This document shows, piece after piece, positions 1-9,352 of a stretch of 15,952 bases of DNA; position 1 is the stretch's first letter; each line of letters starts with the position of its first letter. The DNA comes from Polyrhizophydium stewartii (taxonomy: Eukaryota; Chytridiomycota; Chytridiomycetes; Rhizophydiales): assembly GCA_027604665.1 (NCBI GenBank), contig JADGIZ010000325.1:1-15952 (forward strand), given 5' to 3'. The notes under the pieces are model-generated. The model was not told the DNA's origin. It saw only the letters and a program-made list of their open reading frames with translations, and did not search any database. Position numbers and translations under genes: made by a program.

Positions 1-3000
1 GTGCGCAGCGGCCCGCTCGCCGGCGTGCCGCTGCGCACGCTCGCTCAGCAGCAGATGCTGCAGCCGCTGCAGGCGCAGCCGCTCGCCGCCCCGATGCAGC
101 ACCTCGGCCTCGCCGGCCCCCACGCCGCTCAGGCCCCCGCCGCCGGCCTCGGCCTTCCCGGCGCCGGCGCATCCGCCGCCGCCCAGCGGCCCCTGGCCGC
201 AGGTCCTGGCGCCGCCTTTGGCGCGCAGCAGCAGCAGGCGCAGCAGCCGCTGTCACGCCCCGCCACGCCGCTGGGCGCCGGCCGCTCGACGTCGCCCTCC
301 AGCAGGCAGCAGCAGCAGGCCCACGCCGACGACGTCTTTGGCAGCCTCGTCGGCTCGCTCGCCGGCGCCGCCATCCGCCCCGCACAGCCGCTGTCGCTCG
401 ACGAGCAGCGCAGGCTGCAGATGCAGCAGCAGCAGCCGCAGCAGCAGCAGCGCTCCGGCCAGCTCGGCGCCTCCACAGCATCGTCGACGACTCCGTCCGC
501 CTTTGGCTCGCCCACCCCCGCCGGCCTCGCGCTCGGCGCACTCCGCAGCGCCTCGGGCTCGCCAGCACCGGCCCAGCCTCCCGCTGCTGGTGCGGTTGCC
601 GCCGTGCCGCTGATGCAGCCGATGCAGCCTGCGTACCGCCCCGTCTCGAGCCACCAGCAGCTCCAGCAGCAGCAGCGGCCCGCGGCACTGCACGCCCTGG
701 CGGCACAGCCCGTGGCCGCCGGCGTCCCGCTGCCCGCTGCCACCGCTGCGGCGTCCCCAAGCCCGCCGCACGCCACGCTCGCCGCTGCCGACGCTTTCGC
801 CGATCTCGCCGCCTTCGCCGCCAGCCCCCACTCGCGCGGTGGCTCGGCAGCCGGTGCGAATGCGTCCCGCGCCGGGCCGGCGCCGCCCATGGGCTCGCTG
901 CTCGCTGCTGCGCCTACTCCCGCCGCCGCCGCCGTCTCGGTGCATCCCATGCAGCCCGCCGTCCTCACGCCGTCGCTCTCGCCGCAGTCGCTCCCTGCGC
1001 AGATCCAGCAGCAGCAGCAGCAGCAACATCATCAGTCCGGCTGGGACAATCTCGACTTCCTCGCCTCCCCGCCAAACCCCACGGGCATCACGTCATCGTC
1101 GGCCTCGTCGTCGCCGGCAAAGGATGCTCTCGCAGGGAACATTGATATCTTTGATGTCTCCTATCTCGGTGCACAGTCGGCCAAATCTGGCGGATCTGCT
1201 GGGCCATCGCCGCTCGACGACAACCCTCTTGGCATCCTCGCCGCACCCATCGTTGCCCAGGATGCGAAGCAGCAGCCGCGGCCGCAGAGACAACCTTCTC
1301 CGCGGTCGCAGACCGCAACCGCCGATGCTGCTCCGCCGAGAGCTGCAAGCCGCTCGCCTGCAGTCCAGGACGACGACCGCGACTTTGCCATTGCCCAGAT
1401 CGTCAGCATGGGCTTCGATGCCGACAACGCATCCGACGCGCTCGATGCGGCCGGCGGCGACGTCTCGGCTGCCATCGACATGCTTGTGCAAACGCGCCAG
1501 GCCGAGAAGCAGCTGCGCAGGCCCGCGTCGCCAGCCGACCGCGACTCGGGCGACACGCGGCCCGACCACCACCAGCGCGTGCGGTTCCGCGATGACCCGC
1601 AGCCCAGTGACCACAAAGCATCCGCAGACGATGCAGAGCCAAGAGAACAGTATTCCGGCGCCGATATGCTCGGCGGCCCCAACGCCCAAAAGATCATTGC
1701 GACAGCGAGCGCATTCGGCATGTCTATGTTCAAGAACGCAAAGACCATCATCGATATTTCCAGAAAAAAGATCACCGAGGCAATCGAAAAGGCAGATGTG
1801 GGCATCGCCATGCCCAGCGCGCGGCGGGCGGGCGGCAGCGAGCCTTCTGGTTTCCGCGACGATCCGGCCCCGCCTGAGGGGTACCAGCAATGGATGGGCA
1901 AGCCATTCAAGGACTACGATGACGACGACAGCGGCGACAATGACGAGCGCCACGGCGACGGCAGCCAGCTCCACTCGCCGCGTCGCGCGGCTGGTGCGGC
2001 TGGCGCGTCTGGCGCATCGCGGCCTGCGGCTGCCAGGCCATCGCCCGACCGCCGCAGCAGCGACGAAAGCGACAAGGAGATCCCGCTGCGTCGGAGCAAC
2101 AACTCGAGCGCTTCAACATCGCCCGCGGCTGCTTCTGTGCTTCGGCCCGCGGCGGCGGCTGGCGATCTCATTGGCCCGGCCACCGGCGACTTGCTTGGCG
2201 GAGATGCGCCAAGCGTGCCGGTGTCTGCACCCGCCCTGCCAATGCAGGCGGCTCCGCCGCAGGCCCAGCAGGCACCCAAGCAGCCACCGAGGCAGCCGCA
2301 GCCGTCCTCTGCCGCGCCGCCTGCAAGGACACCGGCCAAGCCCCAGCGGCCGCAGGTGCACGCATCGCCCGAGCAGGTCGCGATGTCTAACGACTTCAAG
2401 GAGAAGGGCAACACGCTCTTCAAGCAGGGCCAGTTTGGCGATGCCGAGTCTGCGTACACCAAGGCAATCGAGTCGCTGCCCACCGGCCACGAGCTGGTGT
2501 CTGTGCTCCTCAACAACCGCGCCGCCGCGCGTCTCAAGACCGGCAGCTACAAGGAGGCAGTTGCGGACTGCGACGCCGTGCAGGCACTCGAGCCCGGTGA
2601 CCCCAAGAGCCTGCTGCGGCGCGCGACGGCGTACGAGGCGCTGGAGAAGTGGAGCGAGGCGCGAGATGACTACCGCACGCTCATGACCATCGACGCGTCC
2701 ATCAAGGGCGTGTCGGTTGGGCTTGCGCGGTGCAACAAGGCGCTTGCGCAAGACGGCAGCGGGGAGGCGGCACAACCGTCTGCAGCAGATATGCACGGGC
2801 TCGGCGAGTTTGCGAGCCAGGCGCAAGCGGGGTCGGCCCCAGTTGCTGCGCCTGCTCCACCAAAGTGAGCGAGCAGCGAACGGTGAAGCTGGCCTGCATT
2901 CTTGTCACTGACGCATGCCTCGCTCTTTCAAGACCAATGAGTGCATCGGTGCAGCGTGCAGTCGATACCGCGATGCAGAAGATGCGCGATCAAGCCCAGC

Positions 3001-3488
3001 AGGCCGAGCGCGAGGAAGCGCAGAAGCTTGAGCTCAAGGACAGCGTTGACGACAAGGTAGAGCCGTCTACCTCTGATCATGAAAGATCCTCTTTGGATGG
3101 CATCTCTGACACGCTGGAATGGCGCTGCAGATCCAGCAGTGGCGGCGCGGCAAGGAGGACAACTTGCGGGCCCTGCTGTCGTCGCTGGACGCGGTTCTCT
3201 GGCCCGAGCTGGCGTGGAAAACCATCAACTTGTCGGAGCTCATCACGCCTCAGCAGGTCAAGGTCCGGTACATGCGCGCCGTCGGCAAGGTGCATCCGGA
3301 CAAGGTGCGTGAATGTGCCGTGTGTCGCGAGGCCACTGCGATGCGCTGACTCGATTCTATCGGCATCTCATGTGCGCGGGATGCAGCTGAGCCGCGAGGC
3401 GACGGTTGAGCAGAAGCTGATTGCCAACAGCGTCTTTGCGACGCTCAACAAGGCATGGGACTCGTTCCGGGCCCAGAACGGGCTGTGA
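1..3488 (+). CDS. SWA2: Auxilin-like clathrin-uncoating J protein (UBA-TPR-J, Swa2 type), 5' partial
   Basis: Exons 1-2864, 2933-3056, 3131-3304, 3387-3488; introns of 68, 74 and 82 nt. They give 1087 residues from base 1; the opening GTG is not a trusted start, so the 5' end lies outside. Seen: Q/A/P-rich N-terminus with polyQ; UBA domain about residues 456-500 (MGFD motif); conserved SGADML segment with an amphipathic stretch, 552-597; DLI/DLL clathrin-box-like motifs 721-735; three-helix-pair TPR block 795-905; J domain 997-1087 with HPDK at 1051-1054 immediately before the last intron and a C-terminal helix ending in AWDSF. Known: Swa2/auxilin recruits Hsp70 through HPD to strip clathrin from vesicles; fungal Swa2 has this UBA-TPR-J order. 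Without splicing the frame would stop at 2866, before the J domain. The N-terminus is longer than in yeast Swa2 (668 aa). Family call is firm; exact intron 2 borders are good but unproven. Confidence 0.9.
415..450 (+). repeat. CAG-type triplet repeat encoding polyQ
   Basis: Nearly uninterrupted CAG codons, broken by one ATG and one CCG, encode a Gln-rich run in the N-terminal low-complexity part of the auxilin-like protein. Shorter CAG runs occur at about 226-252, 304-320 and 655-680. Confidence 0.85.
1006..1035 (+). repeat. CAG triplet repeat encoding polyQ-H-H-Q
   Basis: A run of CAG codons ending CAA CAT CAT CAG, inside exon 1 of the auxilin-like gene. It lies just before the WDNLDFL segment, which resembles a clathrin-binding box. 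Length variation between strains is plausible. Confidence 0.8.
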
Positions 3489-3497
3489 GGGAACACA

Positions 3498-3503
3498 AAT
3501 AAA
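3498..3503 (+). terminator. Poly(A) signal AATAAA of the auxilin-like gene
   Basis: An exact AATAAA begins 10 nt after the TGA at 3486-3488. This is close to the stop but consistent with a very short 3' UTR in a compact genome; the next gene starts at 3648. Confidence 0.55.
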
Positions 3504-3647
3504 CGCCGTGCGGCGGCTGCCGTACTGCACTGCACTGCATCGCATCTCATCGCACCGCGCGGCATCGTCGGCAGATCGGTTGCGGCCGTCTCGGGAAGAT
3601 TGACACGGTCGGAAGCGCCTCTTTGGCGACTTTGTCGCGCCAGGAAC

Positions 3648-5278
3648 ATGTCTGCGCTCGACCACGGCAGCGCCGCTGGCGCAGCGCACGGCGGCGAGAC
3701 CATCCACGGCCACGAGGAGTGGGACACCAACGTCGACTACGACTGGGACGAGGCCGACGATGCCGCCAACGCCCTCGACCCCAGCGCGCTCGCCGGCGCC
3801 CCCGCCGAGTACGGCGACGACCTCTACGCCGGCGACGGCGACCTGCCCGGCGACGACGGCGGCGGCGTGTTCCTGCACCACCTCGGCGGCGACGGCAACG
3901 GCGCCGCAGACGGCAGCGAGGCACATGCCGGCGCCCAGCCGCTGCAGCACCCGCACCCGCACAACGACCGCCTCTCCAACCCGCCGTCGCCCGACGTTCG
4001 CGATCTCGAGCTCGCGCAGTCGCACCGGTCCGACGCACCGCACGCTGCCGCGGGCGTCTGGGGCCTGCCCGCGCGGCCGTCCACGGCGCCGTACACCATC
4101 ACGCAGCGGCAGCCGGCCGGCCAGGCCGCCGCGGGCGGCGTCGCCTCGCACGCCCGCACCCACGACAATTCGGACGCCTTGGTCCTCACGGGCGGCATTG
4201 CCTCCGCACCGCCCGGCGGCAGGTTCGCCGGCAGCCCGCCGCCGCCGTACTCTGGCGGCCGCTACGGCGGCGAAGCCAACGGCGGCGGCGGTACCGGTAG
4301 CCGCTTCCAGTCGCCGCGGCAGCCGTACGCGCCGCGGACTGGATATGGCCAGCAATTGTCGTTTGGCCATCAGGCGCATCAGAACTACCAGCACCAGCAG
4401 GCGGCCGATACGTGCGTCGTGCCTGCTTGCCTGCCTCGCCGATCCAGCGCACATTCTTCCGCATGCTGACTCCTGCTCTGCATCGCAGGCCCCGCAAGAT
4501 CTACATCAACCCGGCCTTCTTGCGCAAGGGCGTCTACTTTCCGTTTCCGCTGCCGCCGCAGCTGCAGGACCTCATCAACGGCCCGAGCCATGTGGACTTG
4601 GACCCCAGGGCGCTGGGCGGGCTTGTTGCTGGGACCAACGTGCTTGCGCCTCCGTTTGTGCCACACTCACCCATGCAGGTGGGAGCCGGTGTCGCGCCGG
4701 CGTCGGCAGGGCGGATATTTGGCTGACCATGGCTCGCCTGCTCGCTGCGGTCAGCCGCTGTCGTCGGAGAGATTCCACCCGTACGCACGGCCACAACGCA
4801 GCGGTGGCCATGCTTCGCCAATCGGGCCGCCGTCTGGCAGATTCTCGGCGCCACTAGCAGCGGCGCCGCTCCCGGTCCCGCCGGTGCCGCAGACGCCGCG
4901 CAAGACGCTCAGCGTTGCGGTTGCAGATGGGCTCGGTGTTGGGACGACCACGATGGAGCTGCGCGAGCTGGCGTCGAGCGTGGCCACGGTATCGGTGCGG
5001 CTGCAGTCGGCGTCCCGTGCTCGACGTTGCTTAAGCGCCGATGCTGACTCGCTCGTGCGCGCCATGTCTGCTGCAGGATGTGCGTCTTCTGGGCGACGGG
5101 TCCTCGGCAGAGATTGGCTTCACGACGTCCGATGGCGCTTTGATGTTCAAGCGCCGCTACAACAGGTGCGGCACGGCGCCGCCAGACGCCCTACACGCCC
5201 GCGCGGGCGCTGACCTGTTCACACTCTGCCAGGCACGACGTCAACGGCTCGCGCATCAGCGTGTCCGTCCGCACCTGA
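3648..5278 (+). CDS. Unrecognised protein with acidic/Gly-rich N-terminus and C-terminal RRM-like fold
   Basis: Proposed exons 3648-4411, 4489-4678, 4755-4994, 5077-5165, 5233-5278 (442 aa). The start is the first ATG of the open frame. Introns begin GTGCGT, GTGGGA, GTGCGG and GTGCGG, and CTGAC branch sites precede all four acceptors. Seen: acidic residues 24-40, His- and Gly-rich stretches, a distinctive PRKIYINPAFLRKG motif at 256-269 followed by FPFPLPPQLQDL, a Pro-rich region 339-367, then about 369-440 with the beta-alpha-beta-beta-alpha-beta spacing of an RRM. The stretch AEIGF...GALMFKRRYN...VNGSRISV matches the RNP1-to-beta4 pattern of Aly/REF-like RRMs, while the RNP2 strand is atypical. 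I infer an RNA- or protein-binding adaptor, but no named family is recognised. The third intron's donor could instead be GTATCG at 4989, which would drop two residues. Confidence 0.6.
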
Positions 5279-5400
5279 CGCGTCGCAGAGTGAATGAATG
5301 TGCAACGATTCCTTCCTGCCGCAGAGTGAACCAGGACGCCGCCGAGGGGTTAAATGCTGGGCGTGTCCCCGCCGTGCCGGGACCAGCCATCCTGCCCGCC

Positions 5401-6645
5401 ATGCGTCTCCTTCACCTCTCTGCCCTTGTCGTCGCGGGCGTGACCATGATCGCGGCCCTGCCTGTTTCCAGCGCCGACGAGTTCCCATTCAGCATCTCGG
5501 TCTCGGTCTCGGTCTCGATCTCGCCGTCGCCGACGCCTGTCCTCGCTGCCCGCACTGCTGAGTCTGCCGCCCAGGCCACCGGTGCTCCGTCAGCCAGCAA
5601 TGCGACGGCCATCACGACTGCAACTGCCTCTGTCTCGGCAGCTGTGTCCCGCACAACCGCCACGACTCAATCCACCATCGTCTCAGCATCGACCGCTGCG
5701 TCGCCTGTCCCGACGATCAGTGCACCGCACGGCATGTCTGTCAACCAGAACATCACCTCGGCGACACTCGTATCTTCTGTCGTGAGCGCATTCTCTGCCC
5801 AGACCCGCTCGGCGGTCCGGTTCCTGCGCGACCGCCTTGTGCCGTCCGTCTTTGGCGAGGTTGTCCTCATCAACACAGTCAGCTCGTCCGACACGGACGT
5901 GTGGACCAAGCTCGAGAGCAGCATCGGCAGCGGCATCCAAACGAGCGTCAACGCAACCATCGACTCGATTCTGCGCTCGAGCGCGGCCGTCGCGACTGCA
6001 CCCGGCGCGCCGATCGAGCTCACGCCGTCGCTCTTCACCGCGCTCATGAACCGCCGCGCGCACAGCATCATCGCGTCGGTCCTCAGCAACGCCACGCTCG
6101 CCGCGACCAAGGACTGGCTCGACCAGACGGGGCTCACGTCGAGTTTGGTCGGGATCCTCGCGTCGCCAAACTCGTTTGCCGATGGCAAGCTCGAAAGGTT
6201 CTTGGCCGTGCGGCTCGTTGTCGACGAGGACCCGGACCCGAACACATTCATCGACAGGCTGCTGGCTGTGACTGCTGCGTATCTGACCAACAGCTCGGTG
6301 GCTTCTTTCATTCTTCCTGGCGCGAACTCGGCCACCGTGGTTGCGGCATCGACAACGAGCTCATCCGCTATTGCGGCGACGACTGGCGCCACCACAACGG
6401 CTCCTGCTACTACTACCACTGTTTTTACGACGACGACGACTGCTGCTGCAACCTCGACTGCTGTTGCGACGACGACTGCTACGACGACTGCACCTGCAAC
6501 TGCGACCGAGGCTGCGCGTGCAAGCACTCCTCTCACGCACGACGAGCTCGTGCGGCTCGTTGCACAAGTGATCATGCGATTCCCGTCCAGCGTGCCTATC
6601 GAGCGCACCATCTTCAAGGCGCTGCTCACAACTGCCTTCTTCTGA
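5401..6645 (+). CDS. Secreted Ser/Thr-rich orphan protein
   Basis: Single-exon frame of 414 aa starting at ATG 5401. Seen: N-terminal signal peptide (MRLLHLSALVVAGVTMIAAL, cleavage probably near residue 24-25), a Ser-Val dipeptide run at about 30-40, Ser/Thr/Ala-rich residues 45-110, and a more complex helical region 115-312. A Thr/Ala-rich spacer follows (316-370), then a compact hydrophobic C-terminus 376-414 ending TTAFF. Five N-glycosylation sequons fall at residues 67, 117, 184, 230 and 297, supporting passage through the ER. There are almost no cysteines and no clear GPI signal or enzyme motif. I do not recognise the family. Layout suggests an extracellular or wall-associated protein with an O-glycosylated linker. 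It starts 122 bp after the preceding stop and is convergent with CFAP52. Confidence 0.75.
   Translation: MRLLHLSALVVAGVTMIAALPVSSADEFPFSISVSVSVSISPSPTPVLAARTAESAAQATGAPSASNATAITTATASVSAAVSRTTATTQSTIVSASTAASPVPTISAPHGMSVNQNITSATLVSSVVSAFSAQTRSAVRFLRDRLVPSVFGEVVLINTVSSSDTDVWTKLESSIGSGIQTSVNATIDSILRSSAAVATAPGAPIELTPSLFTALMNRRAHSIIASVLSNATLAATKDWLDQTGLTSSLVGILASPNSFADGKLERFLAVRLVVDEDPDPNTFIDRLLAVTAAYLTNSSVASFILPGANSATVVAASTTSSSAIAATTGATTTAPATTTTVFTTTTTAAATSTAVATTTATTTAPATATEAARASTPLTHDELVRLVAQVIMRFPSSVPIERTIFKALLTTAFF
5491..5530 (+). repeat. Hexamer repeat GTCTCG/ATCTCG encoding Ser-Val/Ile
   Basis: Tandem TCGGTC/TCGATC units just after the signal peptide of the secreted orphan encode alternating Ser and Val/Ile, then Ser-Pro. 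A short in-frame repeat of this kind is prone to expansion or contraction. Confidence 0.75.
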
Positions 6646-6670
6646 GCTCGCGTTCCTCGCAACGAGGCGG

Positions 6671-6676
6671 TTTATT
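6671..6676 (-). terminator. Poly(A) signal AATAAA of CFAP52 (minus strand)
   Basis: TTTATT on the plus strand reads AATAAA on the minus strand, about 160 nt past the CFAP52 stop at 6836-6838. It is the nearest exact match downstream of that gene. Confidence 0.5.
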
Positions 6677-6718
6677 GAGCGCTCCTCGCACAAACGCGTG
6701 CTCACGCAACCAAAAAAG

Positions 6719-6724
6719 AATAAA
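6719..6724 (+). terminator. Poly(A) signal AATAAA of the secreted orphan
   Basis: Exact AATAAA lies about 75 nt after the stop at 6643-6645, in an A-rich stretch. It sits beyond the opposite-strand signal at 6671-6676, so the two convergent transcripts should overlap at their tails. Confidence 0.5.
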
Positions 6725-6835
6725 CCCGCGCACATTTGCACGAGATCCCCGACTGAGTTCGCCTGGGCTGCCACCGGTACTGCGGCGGCAATATAGAAGC
6801 CGAAGAGGAAGGCGCCGTTGCGCGGGTCGAAGACG

Positions 6836-9352
6836 TCAGGCCTTGGGCAGCACCCACGAGAAGATGGCGCCTTCCGCGCTGACCGAGACAATGTGCGAAC
6901 CATTGGGCGAGATCTTGACCTTCATGATATCCGTCGAGTGGCCCACGCCGACAAACGCAACGTCGCCCTCCTCGTAGCGGTACACCTTGACAAGCTTGTC
7001 GCTGCCGCCGAGCACAAAGTACTTGCCCTCCGTGGTGATGTCGAGGCCGTTGATGGTGTCCGACTGCGACGCCTCGAGCTCGCGGATGAGCGAGCCGTCA
7101 AACGCCTCCCAATACGCGACCTTGCGGTCCGTGCCGCTCGTCAGGAGCTGCGACTCGTCCGGGAAGTAGCACACGGCCTTGAAGAACGAGGGGGCAAAGA
7201 GCACTTGGTTGCGCACATACCGCGTCAAGTCCCAGATGATGCACGAGCCGTCGCTCGACGAGGACACGCATTCGAGGTTGTTTTTGCGGATCTTGATGCA
7301 CGTCACTGTGCCCTTGTGCTCCTTCATGGCATCCTCGAGGTGCTGGACCTGCTTGCTGATTTTCCACACGCGCACTTGGCCATCTGCGCAAGAATCCACG
7401 CAGTCGGGCACAAAGGTTGCACGCCAGCCCCGAGCATGAGCCATCGTCGCAAAGACAATTTGAAGCGCAAGCAAAAACCGATCGCACCTTCGCCGCCAGA
7501 AACGATGCGAAAGTCGCCGCGGTCGTTGTACGGCTCCGTGACCGCCAGCGCCGTCACGCCGCGCTTGTGCGCGTCGTTGATCTCGTACTGCAGGCGGCCG
7601 CTCTGCGGGCCAAACGCGCGGATCTTGCCATCGTTCCATCCCGAAATGAGCGACTTGCCGTCCTTCTTGAATGTGATGCATTTGCACTCGAGGTTGGGCA
7701 CGGCGATGCGCAGCAGCTCGGCCGACGTGTGCGCGTTCCAGATACGGATGTCGGTGTCCGAGGCCGTCGCAAACACGTCCGACGAGTCTCTGTGTGCGTG
7801 TCTTGGTCAGCAGGGATCTCGATTCGACAGTGCCGCTGGCAAGCATGGTTGCTGCACCTCGGAAAGCAGATGTCGTTGATGGGTGCGTAGTGGCACGTTG
7901 ACTTGAGCGACGGCGAAAAGTCGTCCATGCTGATTTTGTAAATGTTTGAATACGCCGTGCCGGCAAAGAAGGTCTTGTCGTCGTCAAAGGTGATTGATGT
8001 GACGCTGCCGCTGACCTTGGTCGACCTGGGTTTCATCGCGAGTCAGCATCGCTTCGGGAACAAAAACAGTGAGGCATATGAGTGGCGGCATCGCACTTGA
8101 TGATGCTGAGCTTAGGGAGCTTGAGGATGGCGATGGTGCCGTCACCGCAGCCGGCGATGACGGCGTCACCCTGCGGGCTCAGCGCGGCCGAGAGGATGCC
8201 CTGAGAGAACAGGTCCTGGTGCCAGTGGCCACCACGTCAGCTGGTCGTTCCACACGCTCAACCCTAGCACGCCAACACTCACCTTCTCCTTTGGTGGTCC
8301 CGAGTGCTTGAACAGCTTGGTGCGCAGATTGACCTGCAGCAAGTCGCCCGTGGTGGTCCCGCAGTACATAAACTCGTCGTCGAAATCAATGGCAATGCAC
8401 TTGACGATGCGCTTGATCTGTCCCGTCTGGCAGTCGGCCGCGCGGATCTTGCGCTGGGTCACGTTGAGCTCCCACACACGCAGCGTGGCGAACCCGCCCG
8501 TGACAAAGGTGTGGTCGTCCTTGTTGAGGTACGTGAGCGACAGCGTCACGCCCGAAGAGTCGGTCGAGGCGGGCGAGCCGCAGATGGCCGCAAACTTTTC
8601 AAGGTCCCACACAATCACAGAGTTGTCGTCCTCGCCGCCGAGCGACGCGAGGTACTTTCCGCTCGGCGAGAAGGCGAGTGCTTGGACCTTGACCTTGTGC
8701 AGCGTCAGCCGGCGCAGCAGCTTGCGCTCCTCAAAGTCCCAGATGATGATATCGGCCTGCGTCGCGCCGACGTGCGGCCGTGTCAGCAGCGCCGGTGGCG
8801 CGTGAGGGCAGCGTCGAGGCACGAGGTACCTGGAACCCCATGTGCGTGACCTGGCCAGATGCGATTTGTTTGCCGTCCTTGGAGATGGCGATGCAGCTGA
8901 CGACGTTGGTGTGGCCCTGGAGGAACTCTTGCGAGTTCTTTTTCCTGCTGTCGTTGATCACGACGGTGGATCCGAGCGAGTAGATGGTGTGGATGCCATC
9001 TCGGTGCTTGATGAGGCCGCCCGGCACGGTCCCTGGTGCATGCATCGTGACCGCAACGAAGAGAGCATGCAGCGCACGGCCGGCCAGCGGGCAGAGAGCG
9101 TGGCAGCGCGGCAGACAGCGAGCATCAGGCGTCGTCAGTTTGTTGTCTGTGCCGCATCGGCGACACGAGCCGTCCAGCGAGATGCGGCTGCTGGAACACG
9201 CTGCTCACGCATGTCGCGCTGCTGCGGCAGTTCGTAACGCCACATGCATGTGCTCCGAGCCCATGCTGCGCGCGAGACCCGCGCGCGCACGCACCGCCGA
9301 ATCCGATGATCGAGTCGAGCTTGAGCTGCTGGAAGTCGGACACGTCTGCCAT
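6836..9352 (-). CDS. CFAP52: Cilia- and flagella-associated protein 52 (WDR16), WD40 repeats
   Basis: Seven exons in transcript order: 9352-9295, 9032-8830, 8756-8283, 8215-8097, 8025-7858, 7789-7488, 7383-6836. They encode 623 aa, close to the ~620 aa of animal CFAP52. All junctions restore family-conserved sequence. Recognised signatures include IIGFGG near the N-terminus, FLQGHTNVVSCIAIS, ASGQVTHMGF before ADIIIWD, LGGEDD, CGTTTGDLLQVN, SGWNDGKIRAF, KEHKGTVTCIK, DGSCIIWDL, TSGTDRKVAYWE and the terminal HIVSVSAEGAIFSW. Two seven-bladed WD40 propellers are expected. Known: CFAP52 is a microtubule inner protein of axonemal doublets and is needed for motile flagella. Start: ATG 9352 matches the family's short leader; an in-frame ATG at 9412 would add 20 residues. 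Intron 1 is long (262 nt); the others are 67-104 nt. The gene looks intact, implying a flagellated life stage. Confidence 0.96.
9033..9294 (-). other. Unusually long first intron of CFAP52
   Basis: Donor GTGCGT at 9294 and acceptor CAG at 9035-9033 bound a 262-nt intron, two to four times longer than any other in the window. It joins IIGFGG to TVPGG, contiguous in CFAP52 homologues, so no missing exon is needed. I see no snoRNA boxes or tRNA that I would defend. Confidence 0.75.

Noticed and set aside
839..2686. Plus-strand 615-codon frame inside the auxilin exon
   Set aside because: An Arg/Ser-rich frame-shifted shadow; the UBA and TPR domains are in the other frame.
3525..3560. Short direct repeats (CTGCA/ATCGCATC) between the first two genes
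   Set aside because: Too short and irregular to call a functional repeat or CRISPR; probably simple sequence in a promoter.
3357..4454. Minus-strand 365-codon frame opposite the RRM-like gene
   Set aside because: Low-complexity Arg/Val/Ala translation without motifs; the opposite strand has a coherent spliced model.
5667..6662. Minus-strand frame of 331 codons opposite the secreted gene
   Set aside because: It mirrors the real gene's codon positions in GC-rich DNA, is mainly Val/Ala low complexity, and has no domain or signal. The plus strand has a signal peptide and glycosylation sites.
9033..9294. Possible C/D snoRNA in the long CFAP52 intron
   Set aside because: CTGA motifs are present, but no proper C box with a paired terminal stem was found.
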